Made by a program: the position numbers and the translations under genes | Origin: G965222505 sp965222505 | GTDB taxonomy: Bacteria > Bacteroidota > Rhodothermia > Rhodothermales > DATKEJ01 | Length of the DNA: 64,000 nt | Assembly (NCBI GenBank): GCA_965222505.1 | Contig: OZ244956.1 | Coordinates: 1,488,001-1,552,000 of the forward strand | Direction of reading: 5' to 3' | The notes under the pieces: generated by a model | Seen by the model: only the letters and a program-made list of their open reading frames with translations | What the model was told of the DNA's origin: nothing | Databases searched by the model: none | In this document: in pieces, positions 35,166-43,812 of the stretch | Layout of the letters: every line of letters starts with the position of its first letter | Position numbering within the stretch: the stretch's first letter is position 1

Positions 35166-35922
35166 TTATGTCAAGTTTGCATAGTGCTTTCGCATACTCT
35201 CACCCTCCATTTTTATCTTGTAACCGTTGTGAACCAGTCGATCCAGGATGGCATCGGCCAGCGTTGGATCCGACATCAGGGGCCGGATACCGGCCCTATT
35301 CGTACCATTTTTCAACTGGGAACTGACTCGTGACAATAGTCGAGCGCCGATCATATCGATCTTCGAGTACTTCAAGGATCTCACGTTGCTCATCGGCCCG
35401 GATGGTGCTCAGGCCCTAGTCATCGACCACCAGCGTTTCCGTACGAGCTAGTCGGTTCATCAGCCGCTGGTAGCTACCGTCGCCACGTGCAATCTTCAAT
35501 TCTTGCAGCAGCGTCGATAATCGGATGTAGTGGGAGCGATACCCCAGCAGGCAAGCTTTATGAGCCAAGGCACAGGCCAGGTAACTTTTGCCGATTCCTG
35601 TTGGGCCGGTAATGAGCACGTTATGGTGTTTTTTGATCCACGTGCCGGTGCCGAGTTGTTCAACCAGAGCACGATCAATGCCGCGAGGATGGTGATAATC
35701 AATATCTTCCAGACAGGCCTGTTGGCGTAATTTGGCCGCACGCAGTCGGCTCTTCAGCTTCTTCGATTCACGCACGGTGATCTCTCGGTCAACGAGTAGG
35801 CCGAGCCGCTCCTCAAAACTCAGTTTTTTGACCTCGGCCATGTCTTGCTGCTCTTTGAGAGCAGTCGTCATGCCGGTGAGTCGGAGTTGCTGAAGTTTGT
35901 CCATTGTGGGATGGTTGAGCAT
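35166..35922 (-). pseudogene. istB: istB, IS21-family helper ATPase, disrupted
   Basis: The first 168 codons are normal, with Walker A ITGPTGIGKSYLACAL and RTETLVVDD at Walker B. A TAG stop then replaces the Trp that normally follows VVDD. The frame continues GLSTIRADEQREILEVLEDRYDRR (cited as positions just after the stop), and a frameshift near 35310 moves the C-terminus (DPTLADAILDRLVHNGYKI) to another frame, ending at 35166. Two lesions mean IstB is not functional, so the element probably cannot move by itself. Confidence 0.85.
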
Positions 35923-37525
35923 AGGGTACGCCCTCCAGTGGCGTCAGGGTTGTGCCGCTCAAGGGCGGCGGTGCAGTATAGTAAGCCGAGCCCCGGATGT
36001 TTTTGTGGGTGATCGGGGCCACAGGCTCTGGGTGTTGATCTTGTATATGATCCAGGCCGTTTTTGAGGATTGAGGCCACGGATTTGTAACTGTAGCTCTT
36101 GAGGCGATTGGCCCGCCGACATGCTGCTTCGAGACGGACAGTGCCATAGCTTTTACTGAGCCGCAACACGCCTAGACAGCTACGATAGGCTTGCACCGGA
36201 TGCGGCCTTGATTGCAATGTGTGCTGCACCCAACGACTAGTCTCTAGCCCGACCTGTAAAGCCCAATCGGTGATGCGTTCCGGTGTCCAGCCTGCATATT
36301 CCCGGTGTGCTTTGGGAAGATGGGCCGTGATTGTGGTATGTCGCCCCTTGTAGGGACTACGCCTGTGAGAGGTGATGCGTTTTGATCGGTAAAAGCACTC
36401 CACAGTGTGTGCCGTATAGCGGACATCAATCTGTTTTTTAAGCAGTTGGTGCGGGACGCTGTAATAGTGGCCGTCTAACTCGATATGGCAATCAATGTTT
36501 ACCCTGGCCTTCTTCCATTCGGCAAACTCGTAGGCTTGCATGGGCAGGGGCTTCAGTGCCAGTCGGTCAAGTTCTTCGAAGAGACACTGCCTGGAACCGG
36601 GTAGTTTTTTGAAGGGCTTCTTGTTCAGGCCCTCTAACAACTTGGCGATGGCCTCATTGAGATCCTCCAGACTCAAAAAGGTCTGCTTGCGCAAGACGGC
36701 CAGGATCCAGCGTTCAATGATTTGCACGCCCACTTCGACTTTGGCCTTGTCTCTCGGTTTACGTACACGCGCCGGAATGATGGCTATGCCGTAATGGGCA
36801 GCGAGGTCGGCGTAGGTCGGGTTGAGATCAGGTTCGTAGCGATGGGCCTTGTTGACCCCCGCCTTCAGGTTATCCGGCACCACGATCTCTGGAACGCCGC
36901 CGAAGAACGTAAAGGCTCGGACGTGAGCGCCGATCCAATCGGGTAGGCTTTGCGTCCAGGTAGCTTCGCAGTAGGTATAGTTACTTGCCCCAAGTACAGC
37001 AACAAAGATTTGTGCCCTGCGCTGTTGGCCAATCTCGGTATCGAAGATTGGCACCGTCATACCGGCATAATCGACAAAGAGCTTCTCGCCAGCTCGGTGA
37101 TTCTGGCGCATCACTGCATCACAACTCCGCCGCCAGTGCCGATACAACTCACAAAAACGACTGTAACCACATCCCTCCGGGTGTTGCTGCTTGTACTCCT
37201 GCCACAAAAGCATCAAGGTTACTCCCTTTTGTCGGAGTTCACGATGGATATGTCCCCAGTTGGGCTGTGGCCGCGAGGCACGCGGGGTCGGAATGGAAGG
37301 AAAAAGAAGGGCATCAAGTCTGGCCTGATCCATCGCCTCTGGCAGAGGCCACGTGAGGCCGGTGGCCTTCGCCCGGTCGAGGTACCGAGCCACAGTGGTT
37401 TTACCAATGTTGAGGCACCGTGCGATCTGTCGGTTGCTAAGTTGGGCCTCATGTTTGAGGCGCAGGACTTCAAGGGCGATGTCCCATCGCCTAATCTTGC
37501 GCATGGATAAACGTCTTGCGGGCAT
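35813..37525 (-). CDS. istA: IstA, IS21-family transposase
   Basis: 570 residues, longer than the usual 500 or so because the ORF runs past the expected end into istB. It has an N-terminal helix-turn-helix (LSNRQIARCLNIGKTTVARYL), then the DDE core with Asp in KLFVDYAGMTVPI, Asp in EIVVPDNLKAGV and Glu in KAKVEVGVQIIERWI. An SH3-like beta region (GHYYSVPHQLLKKQ) follows. The istB start lies inside the istA end, as is normal in the family. The start may be the Met at codon 8. Confidence 0.9.
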   Translation of the reverse strand: MPARRLSMRKIRRWDIALEVLRLKHEAQLSNRQIARCLNIGKTTVARYLDRAKATGLTWPLPEAMDQARLDALLFPSIPTPRASRPQPNWGHIHRELRQKGVTLMLLWQEYKQQHPEGCGYSRFCELYRHWRRSCDAVMRQNHRAGEKLFVDYAGMTVPIFDTEIGQQRRAQIFVAVLGASNYTYCEATWTQSLPDWIGAHVRAFTFFGGVPEIVVPDNLKAGVNKAHRYEPDLNPTYADLAAHYGIAIIPARVRKPRDKAKVEVGVQIIERWILAVLRKQTFLSLEDLNEAIAKLLEGLNKKPFKKLPGSRQCLFEELDRLALKPLPMQAYEFAEWKKARVNIDCHIELDGHYYSVPHQLLKKQIDVRYTAHTVECFYRSKRITSHRRSPYKGRHTTITAHLPKAHREYAGWTPERITDWALQVGLETSRWVQHTLQSRPHPVQAYRSCLGVLRLSKSYGTVRLEAACRRANRLKSYSYKSVASILKNGLDHIQDQHPEPVAPITHKNIRGSAYYTAPPPLSGTTLTPLEGVPYAQPSHNGQTSATPTHRHDDCSQRAARHGRGQKTEF

Positions 37526-37625
37526 AAACTCTGCGGTTGGTGATTGAAGGACTCAATCAAAAACGCACAGCGTAAGTTTATCCAGTGTCGCTTGGCTGAG
37601 AGAGGATTACGATACCGTAGAAAAA

Positions 37626-37705
37626 GTGGTCCACATCAAATCGTAATGGGTGGTCCACTTGCATCGTAATGGGTGGTCCACATCAAATCGTAACGGGTGG
37701 TCCAC
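37626..37705. repeat. Four tandem GTGGTCCAC repeats at the IS21 right end
   Basis: GTGGTCCAC occurs at 37626, 37650, 37673 and 37697, spaced 23-24 bp. Multiple terminal repeats of this kind are the transposase-binding sites of IS21-family elements. Confidence 0.8.
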
Positions 37706-37975
37706 TTCCGTTGGAATATGCATGCTCGAGGGGCATTTCATTATCGACTTGGAAGACCGTTCGATCACGTTGAAGCCTTGGGAGGGTTTCGTGGTACCTC
37801 GGGGCGTGCTCCACTGCACCCGTGCGCCGGAGCGGGCTGTGATTCTGATGATAGAAACGGCAGCTATTTTACCTACTGGAGACGCCTAACTCTACTGTTT
37901 CGAGGCCAAAGTTGAGCATCCCATTTGGCTAATACGAGGGCTACTCCAGCTCCCTTGTCGAAGCGCGGCGATGGC

Positions 37976-38097
37976 GTATAACGGCCCAAGTTCAGGTGCA
38001 CAGGGCAAACAGCACAAGACTGAAAACGGCTGCAAAACACACACGCCGAAAACGGCAAAACCCCAACGCCCTGGGTCGCCTGGTACGGTTGTTATGC
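37976..38097 (-). repeat. attC 20 (HigBA-like cassette)
   Basis: R'' GCATAAC, R' GTTATAC; left arm TTCAGGTGCAC. Confidence 0.92.
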
Positions 38098-38245
38098 CGC
38101 GAAACTCGGAGTACAGAATATTGCTGAGTCCGGCAAGGCTGTAGTGCCCCCAAGTGGGCTAGCCCCAACGAATCGCTGCCAAATTCATGCTGCTTGGTCA
38201 ACCTGTGCCCTGCACATACCGAATACGCAAGATGACTGCGACAGG

Positions 38246-38572
38246 TTATCCCACGTAAGAGACCTGTTGAAACGGCTCACCCTGCCGGTGAGGACTGATA
38301 TGAATCGTTACTGTGTGATCTAAACGACGCAGAAAGTCTAACAACTTATCCGTCGTAAACCGACTGAAATGACCGTTCATCAAGTGGGATACCTCTGGTT
38401 GTTTGATCCCCAAAAGCACCCCAATCTCGCGTTGCTTAAGCCCGGTATTGGCTAGCAGCTTGTAAACATGGTAACCGATCAAACCGCGGGCTTGGAGCTC
38501 CTCAGCCTCATCTAAGCCCATGTCGGCATAGATGTTACCGCCACTTGGCTGATGTTGTATTTTCTCACTCAT
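38246..38572 (-). CDS. XRE-type HTH antitoxin (HigA-like)
   Basis: 108 residues from ATG 38572, which overlaps the toxin end by 8 bases. The helix-turn-helix is LKQREIGVLLGIKQPEVSHLMNG, followed by FTTDKLLDFLRRLDHTVTIHI, a known signature of antitoxins paired with RelE/HigB-like toxins. It is second in the operon, the HigBA order. It should bind the toxin and repress the promoter. Confidence 0.85.
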   Translation of the reverse strand: MSEKIQHQPSGGNIYADMGLDEAEELQARGLIGYHVYKLLANTGLKQREIGVLLGIKQPEVSHLMNGHFSRFTTDKLLDFLRRLDHTVTIHISPHRQGEPFQQVSYVG

Positions 38573-38924
38573 GCTTGGCAAGCTGTTTGGCCTGTTGATA
38601 TCGTCGTTTGATCAACTCCACCTCCTGTTTTGGCGTCTTGATGCCGGACTTTGATTTTTTCTGAAACGCATGCAGGACATAGATATTTTGACCAAGTCGA
38701 ACGGCGACGACAGTTCTGTAGGCGTCTTTATCGTATCGAACAGCGATTTCAAAGACGCCGCTTCCGACCCCGCGAAACGGCTTAGTTTTCGCTGGCATCT
38801 CTCCGAACTGGATCAGTTGTAGTTCATCACCGATGATTTTGCGAGCCTTTTCGGGAAAGGTACGAATGTTTTTGAGCGCATCGCCAAGCCAGACGACTTG
38901 GCGGCGTTTAGGCAAATGGGTCAA
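38565..38924 (-). CDS. RelE/HigB-superfamily toxin (Gp49-like)
   Basis: 119 residues. VVWLGDALKNIRTFPEKARKIIGDEL, then FRGVGSGVFEIAVRYDKDAYRTVVAVRLGQNIYVLHAFQKKSKSGIKTP (cited by position about 48-95), is the phage Gp49-like/HigB pattern. The conserved H-A-F-Q-K-K-S block belongs to the active-site region. It is the first gene of the pair and is expected to cleave mRNA on ribosomes. Confidence 0.87.
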   Translation of the reverse strand: MTHLPKRRQVVWLGDALKNIRTFPEKARKIIGDELQLIQFGEMPAKTKPFRGVGSGVFEIAVRYDKDAYRTVVAVRLGQNIYVLHAFQKKSKSGIKTPKQEVELIKRRYQQAKQLAKHE

Positions 38925-39039
38925 CGGGGTTTAGGTCAGTTTCGCTGAATATATAGGAAACTTACTATATTATCAAATCTGACGGGCAAGACATTGCAGA
39001 GTCGGCTTTGAAAAAAGATCGGCACTGCTATTCAGAGCG

Positions 39040-39163
39040 GTATAACGGACCAAGTTCAAGTGCGCAGGGCAACGAGCAGAAGATAACCAAAGACTGAAAA
39101 ACATGCCCACCTACCAAAGCCAAAATCCCTAACGCCCTGCGTCGCTTGTAACGGTTGTTAGGC
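39040..39163 (-). repeat. attC 21 (A4 cassette)
   Basis: R'' GCCTAAC, R' GTTATAC; left arm TTCAAGTGCGC. Confidence 0.92.
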
Positions 39164-39445
39164 GGCACCGACGGCGACGAACCCATTCCCTTGAAATGCA
39201 TCAACTGAGTACCCCGAGCACGCTGACAGACGCACACACATGCCAGCACCACACCCACCCGAATCGACGACGACGCGAGGAAGTGGCGTGCTCCTTTCAT
39301 CTCATCAGTGCGCAGGCACACGCCCACCAAGCACCGGCACCGGAGAGGATCACCCTGACTGAGAAGGCTTCTTCATCGAGGCCGACCCCATGAGGTGCCG
39401 AGGCAAAGCGTAGCATTGGGGGAGCAGTCTGCGCAGGTGGTGTCC
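39164..39445 (-). repeat. Family-A body, A4
   Basis: Left CATCAACTGAG, middle V1 with ACACCCACCCG, right GAGAAGGCTTC: a combination that shows block exchange. Confidence 0.85.
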
Positions 39446-39573
39446 GCATAACGGCCCCAGTTCAGCCGGCCCAGCGGCTGAGGAGAAGGTGCCCAAATCG
39501 TGCAGAAAGTCACACGCTCCCAGTCGCCAGTGCCGAACCTAACGCCCTGGGTCGGCTGTAACGGTTGTTATAC
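39446..39573 (-). repeat. attC 22 (DUF6429 cassette 1)
   Basis: R'' GTATAAC, R' GTTATGC; left arm TTCAGCCGGCC, shared only with attC 40. Confidence 0.92.
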
Positions 39574-39591
39574 GCCATAGTTGCACGGGCC

Positions 39592-39712
39592 AATCCTGAC
39601 CAAGTTCAGCCGCACCCTTATGGTAAATACCCCCAAACCCCCTCGGCTTTCTTTCTCACCTGAGCACCCTGGAATTTGCACTTCGCGTGGCGGCTGCAAC
39701 GGCCACGAATGC
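39592..39712. other. attC-like relict leader, DUF6429 cassette copy 1
   Basis: 121 bp with the same end pattern (AATCCTGACCAAGTTCAGCC to GGCTGCAACGGCCACGAATG). It aligns by position with the leader at 34133. Confidence 0.45.
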
Positions 39713-39922
39713 GGCTTGATTGGGGAAGTACTTCGGCTCATTCTTTATATTGATCACTGGACCGGAGTTTTCTCGACCAAATTATGGAAGTGCTTCGAGA
39801 TCAATGAGCTACCACGAGTGCCAGTGATGCTGCCCTGAGAAGTTGCCGCTGAAAAACAGAGCAATCTGTGGAAATGCGTTCGCGCCAGGTGGCCAAGTAT
39901 ATCCTATAACTAGAGTGTTACT

Positions 39923-40165
39923 ATGGATTTCGATACCGACAAGATCGACCAGACTGTCTTGGCTCTGCTCTCACTAACCCTGCATGATGTCGATGATTTC
40001 GGTGGCCGCGCCTGGAAAGGCCACGACTGGGATGCACTCAATCGGCTTCATGAGAAAGGCTGGATTAGCGACCCTGTGTCAAAGGCAAAGTCGGTCGTCC
40101 TAACACCCAAGGCCATCGAGGAGTCAAGGAGGCTCTTCGACCAACTCTTCGGAATGCAAGAATGA
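39923..40165 (+). CDS. DUF6429 family protein, copy 1
   Basis: 80 residues, beginning MDFDTDKIDQTVLALL and continuing RAWKGHDWDALNRLHEKGWI, which I associate with DUF6429. The pattern suggests a small winged-helix-like fold (VVLTPKAIEESRRLFDQLF at the end). It overlaps the next gene by 4 bases (ATGA). An identical copy is at 53304-53546. Confidence 0.7.
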   Translation: MDFDTDKIDQTVLALLSLTLHDVDDFGGRAWKGHDWDALNRLHEKGWISDPVSKAKSVVLTPKAIEESRRLFDQLFGMQE

Positions 40166-40521
40166 ATATAGTCAAGTATGAGAAACCGAAGGCTAGTCAT
40201 GCCTTCATTGGGAACTGGCACATCTACGAGATGGAGCTGTGGGATGAGGACTACTTCAATATGGAGGTGCAAGCCTACGTTGAAGTGAGGTCAGATAATC
40301 TGGGCAATTTCCAGTTTGGCCTCGTCAGTGGCTATCTCGATGGGTATATTGAAGACGAGCCGGAGACGGGTCGCTTTGTATTTACGTGGGAAGGGCAAGA
40401 TGAGATGGATCCGATGACGGGTAGTGGGTGGATGAAGCTGGAAGGAAAGAACAAGGTAAAAGGGCTCATCAAGTTGCATTTAGGAGATCGCTCCGGTTTC
40501 AAGGCGCGGCGCACCCGCTAA
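40162..40521 (+). CDS. Conserved hypothetical protein partner of DUF6429, copy 1
   Basis: 119 residues, acidic, with an all-beta look: FIGNWHIYEMELWDEDYFN, then a DGYIEDEPETGRFVFTWEGQDEMDP region and a basic end (LGDRSGFKARRTR). I do not recognise its function. Its start overlaps the DUF6429 stop, so the two are co-translated. An identical copy lies at 53543-53902. Confidence 0.65.
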   Translation: MNIVKYEKPKASHAFIGNWHIYEMELWDEDYFNMEVQAYVEVRSDNLGNFQFGLVSGYLDGYIEDEPETGRFVFTWEGQDEMDPMTGSGWMKLEGKNKVKGLIKLHLGDRSGFKARRTR

Positions 40522-40599
40522 CCCATTGTTGCCCTTTGGGCGCTTCTTTTCAAGGTCACCGGGACTGCTAAGGGCATATTCTCAAAGCGCGGCGATGGC

Positions 40600-40721
40600 G
40601 TATAACGGACAAAGTTCAAGTGCGCAGGGCTGATGCCGAAACATAAAGGGCGACTGGAAATCACATACACTTCAAACGGCTAAACCCCAACGCCCTGAGT
40701 CGCTTGTAACGGTTGTTAGGC
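40600..40721 (-). repeat. attC 23 (A5 cassette)
   Basis: R'' GCCTAAC, R' GTTATAC; left arm TTCAAGTGCGC. Confidence 0.92.
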
Positions 40722-41004
40722 GGCACCGACGGCGACGAACCCACTTACCTTGAAACACGACACCCGAGCACCCCGAAGACGCTGACTGACGCACACACAT
40801 GCCAGCACCACACCCGCCCGAATCGACGACGACGCGAGGAAGTGGCGTGCTCCTTTCATCTCTTCAGTGCGCCGGCACACGCCCACCAAGCACCGACACC
40901 GGAGAGGATCGCCCTGACCGAGGCGACTTCTTCATCGAGGCCGACCCCATGAGGTGCCGAGGCAAAGCGTAGCATTGGGGGAGCAGTCTGCGCAGGTGGT
41001 GTCC
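40722..41004 (-). repeat. Family-A body, A5
   Basis: Left CGACACCCGAG, middle V1, right GAGGCGACTTC. Confidence 0.85.
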
Positions 41005-41129
41005 GCATAACGGCCCAAGTTCAGCCGACCCGGGCTGGGGGCACACCATACGTCGCAGGGCAGAAAGTCACTCGCCCGAGTGCGGCTGGAACGGCCAACG
41101 CCCTGGGTCGGCTGGAACGGTTGTTATGC
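41005..41129 (-). repeat. attC 24 (HepT/MntA cassette)
   Basis: R'' GCATAAC, R' GTTATGC; left arm TTCAGCCGACC. Confidence 0.92.
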
Positions 41130-41233
41130 TGCTCAACGAGCACCGGTGCAAAGGGACAGAGAACTCTGATCTACTTTACAACCCTTTGAGGGAGACAATG
41201 ACGCTTCCTCAAGGATAGCTGCATCGTGGATAC

Positions 41234-41581
41234 TCAGGGCCGACCTTCGGCCTCGATAATTTCAATGAGAAATGACCTCAACTCTGGTATCTTCCGGTCC
41301 ACTACGTCCCACACCAATTCATAGTCCACTCCAAAATAGCCGTGGATCAAACGATCTCGCATGCGGGCCATCAGTCGCCAAGGCACTTCAGCATAGCGCT
41401 CTCGCAGATCTGACGGTAGTTTCTTCGTTGCCTCGCCGATGATTTCGATACTGCGTACAAAAGCACGCTTCAACGTCTCATCCAACAGAAATTCGGCTTT
41501 GCTGAGGTCATCGCTCTCTTCGATCAAATAGTTGGCCTCATCAAGCATGTGGCGCAGGTACTCAACCGTCGAAATCGACAT
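41234..41581 (-). CDS. HepT-like HEPN toxin (DUF86)
   Basis: 115 residues. The HEPN RNase motif R-x4-6-H is visible in MRDRLIHGYFGVDYELVW. IEIIGEATKKLP and PWRLMARMRDRLIHGY are the usual DUF86 segments. It overlaps its antitoxin gene by 20 bases. In characterised pairs the toxin is silenced when the antitoxin adds AMP to a tyrosine next to the motif; the Tyr in HGYF is present here. Confidence 0.87.
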   Translation of the reverse strand: MSISTVEYLRHMLDEANYLIEESDDLSKAEFLLDETLKRAFVRSIEIIGEATKKLPSDLRERYAEVPWRLMARMRDRLIHGYFGVDYELVWDVVDRKIPELRSFLIEIIEAEGRP

Positions 41582-41879
41582 ACTCGACCTCCCTGAGAAT
41601 GTGGGGACCGATGTAAGGACTCAGCGCTTCAAAAGTGACCAACTCAACTTGGCGTTGAAGCGCATCTTCGAGCAGAAAAGACAGCGCCATAAAGTTGTCG
41701 ATATTCTTCTTCTCCGGCTCAAACTCGACAAGCAAATCCACATCACTATCGGCTTTGGGAGTGTTGCGCACGAAGGACCCAAAGAGGCCAAGCCGTTTGA
41801 CGCCAAGCAGATGGAGGTCGACCTGGAGTTGGCTGAGTCGCTCAAATACGTCGTCTCTGGTATGAACTGTAGTTTCCAT
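41562..41879 (-). CDS. MntA-like nucleotidyltransferase antitoxin
   Basis: 105 residues. The minimal nucleotidyltransferase motif is GLFGSFVRNTPKADSDVDLLVEF (G-S-x10-D-x-D, about residues 33-49). It lies first in a HepT/MntA pair. The expected activity is AMPylation of the HEPN toxin. The whole module fills one cassette. Confidence 0.87.
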   Translation of the reverse strand: METTVHTRDDVFERLSQLQVDLHLLGVKRLGLFGSFVRNTPKADSDVDLLVEFEPEKKNIDNFMALSFLLEDALQRQVELVTFEALSPYIGPHILREVEYVDFDG

Positions 41880-41922
41880 AGCAGAAATATACGAAGGAAT
41901 AGGCTACCGGATCTGAAGAGCA

Positions 41923-42046
41923 GCATAACGGCCCAAGTTCAAGTGCACAGGGCAACCGGCACAAGATAACCAAAGACTGAAAAACATGCCCACCTACCAA
42001 AGCCAAAACCCCTAACGCCCTGCGTCGCTTGTAACGGGTGTTAGGC
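41923..42046 (-). repeat. attC 25 (A6 cassette)
   Basis: R'' GCCTAAC, R' GTTATGC; left arm TTCAAGTGCAC. Confidence 0.92.
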
Positions 42047-42330
42047 GGTACCGACGGCGACGAACCCACTTACCTTGAAATGCATCAACTGAGTACCCCG
42101 AGCACGCTGACAGACGCACACACATGCCAGCACCGGCCTGGCTCAAAAGGGCAGTGCCGCACCGTTGGTGACGCACACCCTTCATCTCTTCAGTGCGCAG
42201 GCACACGCCCACCAAGCACCGACACCGGAGAGGATCGCCCTGACCGAGGCGACTTCTTCATCGAGGCCGACCCCATGAGGTGCCGAGGCAAAGCGTAGCA
42301 TTGGGGGAGCAGTCTGCGCAGGTGGTGTCC
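42047..42330 (-). repeat. Family-A body, A6
   Basis: Left CATCAACTGAG, middle V2, right GAGGCGACTTC. Confidence 0.85.
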
Positions 42331-42454
42331 GCATAACGGCCCAAGTTCAGCCGACCTGGGCTGAGGGGAAACGACCAAAGACCGGCAGCAAGTCACTCGC
42401 CCCGGATAGGCTGGAACGGCCAACGCCCTGGGTCGGCTGGAACGGTTGTTATAC
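42331..42454 (-). repeat. attC 26 (DUF3800 cassette)
   Basis: R'' GTATAAC, R' GTTATGC; left arm TTCAGCCGACC. Confidence 0.92.
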
Positions 42455-42656
42455 GCCATATCTGTTTGACTGACCTGCCTTCAAGACCTAGTTGAGCTTA
42501 TATCTGAAATCAAAATAATATATACACTTGATTTGGTTAGGATACCTGCGTATTCTGATGCGACTCATTTTTCAAGTGCGAGCGTTAGATACTTGGCGTA
42601 GCACATCTTGTTTTCATTATTTACCTATGCCCCATTTCTAAATTTGGACGGTGAAT

Positions 42657-43424
42657 ATGTTTTTCATGTACGTTGATGAGAGCGGAGACCCCGGACTTGT
42701 CAAATCGCCCACAAAATATTATGTGCTCACCGGATTAGTAGTACACGAATTGCGCTGGAGGGAATACCTGGATCAGCTTATTGATTTTCGGCGGCGAATG
42801 CAGAGAGCATTTGGCCTTAGACTGAGAGAAGAAATTCATGCTTCTGCAATGATAAATAGACCCGGCAAACTTAGGAGAATTAAAAGACATGATCGCCTAA
42901 CTATAATTCGTTCCTTCGCAAATGAATTAGCAACAATGAACGACATAAACATTATTAATGTAGTTATTGATAAGTCCAATAAAAGTAATAACTATGATGC
43001 TTTTACTACAGCTTGGAAGGTGCTAATTCAAAGATTTGAGAACACCATAAGTCATCGCAACTTTCCTGGACCAGCGAATTCTGATGAGAGGGGAACGATT
43101 TATCCTGACAACACAGATAACAAGAAACTAACCCAATTGGTGAGACAATTGCGCCGTTATAACCCAGTCCCAAATCAGCCCCAGTTTGGACTAGGGTATA
43201 GAAATTTATCTGTAAGTAAGATTGTCGAAGACCCTAATTTTCGAGACTCGGCTCACTCCTATTTTATTCAAGCCGTTGACTTGGCAGCGTTTCTGTTGTA
43301 TCAAAGCCTTGCACCCAGTAGTTATATGAAGAAAAAACAAGGGAATAACTACTTCTCAAAGCTGGATCCAGTGCTCTGCAAAGTGGCGTCCTCAAGGGAC
43401 CCGAACGGAATTGTGTTTCTATAA
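42657..43424 (+). CDS. DUF3800 domain protein
   Basis: 255 residues from ATG 42657; the ORF also opens at GTG 42651. FFMYVDESGDPG is the diagnostic DUF3800 start. Later acidic positions (INVVIDKSN and the C-terminal HSYFIQAVDLAAFLLYQ) match the RNase-H-like fold proposed for the family. It is AT-rich relative to neighbours and sits alone on the plus strand of its cassette. The family is frequent in defence islands, but its substrate is unknown. Confidence 0.85.
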   Translation: MFFMYVDESGDPGLVKSPTKYYVLTGLVVHELRWREYLDQLIDFRRRMQRAFGLRLREEIHASAMINRPGKLRRIKRHDRLTIIRSFANELATMNDINIINVVIDKSNKSNNYDAFTTAWKVLIQRFENTISHRNFPGPANSDERGTIYPDNTDNKKLTQLVRQLRRYNPVPNQPQFGLGYRNLSVSKIVEDPNFRDSAHSYFIQAVDLAAFLLYQSLAPSSYMKKKQGNNYFSKLDPVLCKVASSRDPNGIVFL

Positions 43425-43437
43425 ATAAGAAAAATAA

Positions 43438-43453
43438 GGGGCGTTTCCGCCCC
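43438..43453 (+). terminator. Hairpin after the DUF3800 gene
   Basis: GGGGCG-TTTC-CGCCCC forms a 6-bp GC stem with a 4-base loop 14 bases after the stop. No T-run follows, so termination is uncertain. Confidence 0.4.
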
Positions 43454-43688
43454 GGGTGAATCCTACTACCCAGATGAGCTGAGGTTCAGATTCAATAGAT
43501 TATACGAAAATATACATATATGTTCCAAAAATCTAACGCGTTTTGTTGCCTTAACTTCATAAAAAACAGTACTAAGACAAAAAAAACACCGCCTGAGTCG
43601 CCTGCGTTTTCTCAAGCATATCAAGTTTTACCTTGCGATATACAATGGCGCGGGATTGCGATTCCTTCATTCATGGCATAACGATGGC

Positions 43689-43812
43689 GTATAACGGCCC
43701 AAGTTCAGCCGACCTGGGCTGAGGGGAAGACACCTTAATCGTGCACAAAGTCACTCGCCCCGGATAGGCTGGAACGGCCAACGCCCTGGGTCGGCTGTAA
43801 CGGTTGTTACGC
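43689..43812 (-). repeat. attC 27 (methyltransferase cassette)
   Basis: R'' GCGTAAC (its TAA is the methyltransferase stop), R' GTTATAC; left arm TTCAGCCGACC. Confidence 0.92.

Larger units (their letters stand above)
35066..37722 (-). mobile_element. IS21-family insertion sequence with defective istB
   Basis: 2657 bp. The ends share TGCATATTCCA (35066-35076; complement at 37712-37722). Target duplication TGCTCGAG lies at 35058-35065 and 37723-37730. It carries istA, a broken istB and a set of terminal transposase-binding repeats near the right end. It is inserted in a cupin gene. Confidence 0.9.
34844..37889 (+). pseudogene. Cupin-domain gene split by an IS21-family element
   Basis: The 5' part (34844-35065) encodes GEYHWHKHDNDDEFFFVLE, with the metal-binding H-x-H-x-x-x-x-x-E motif of cupins. 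The 3' part (37731-37889) encodes GHFIIDLEDRSITLKPWEG and PRGVLH. Removing 35066-37722 and one copy of the 8-bp repeat TGCTCGAG joins VLE to GHF in frame, giving a cupin of about 127 residues ending TGDA. The gene is presumably inactive as it stands. Confidence 0.82.

Noticed and set aside
39581..39838. 85-residue ORF before the DUF6429 gene (also 52962-53219)
   Set aside because: It lies in the attC-like leader and has no domain features; duplication of the ORF only reflects duplication of the cassette.
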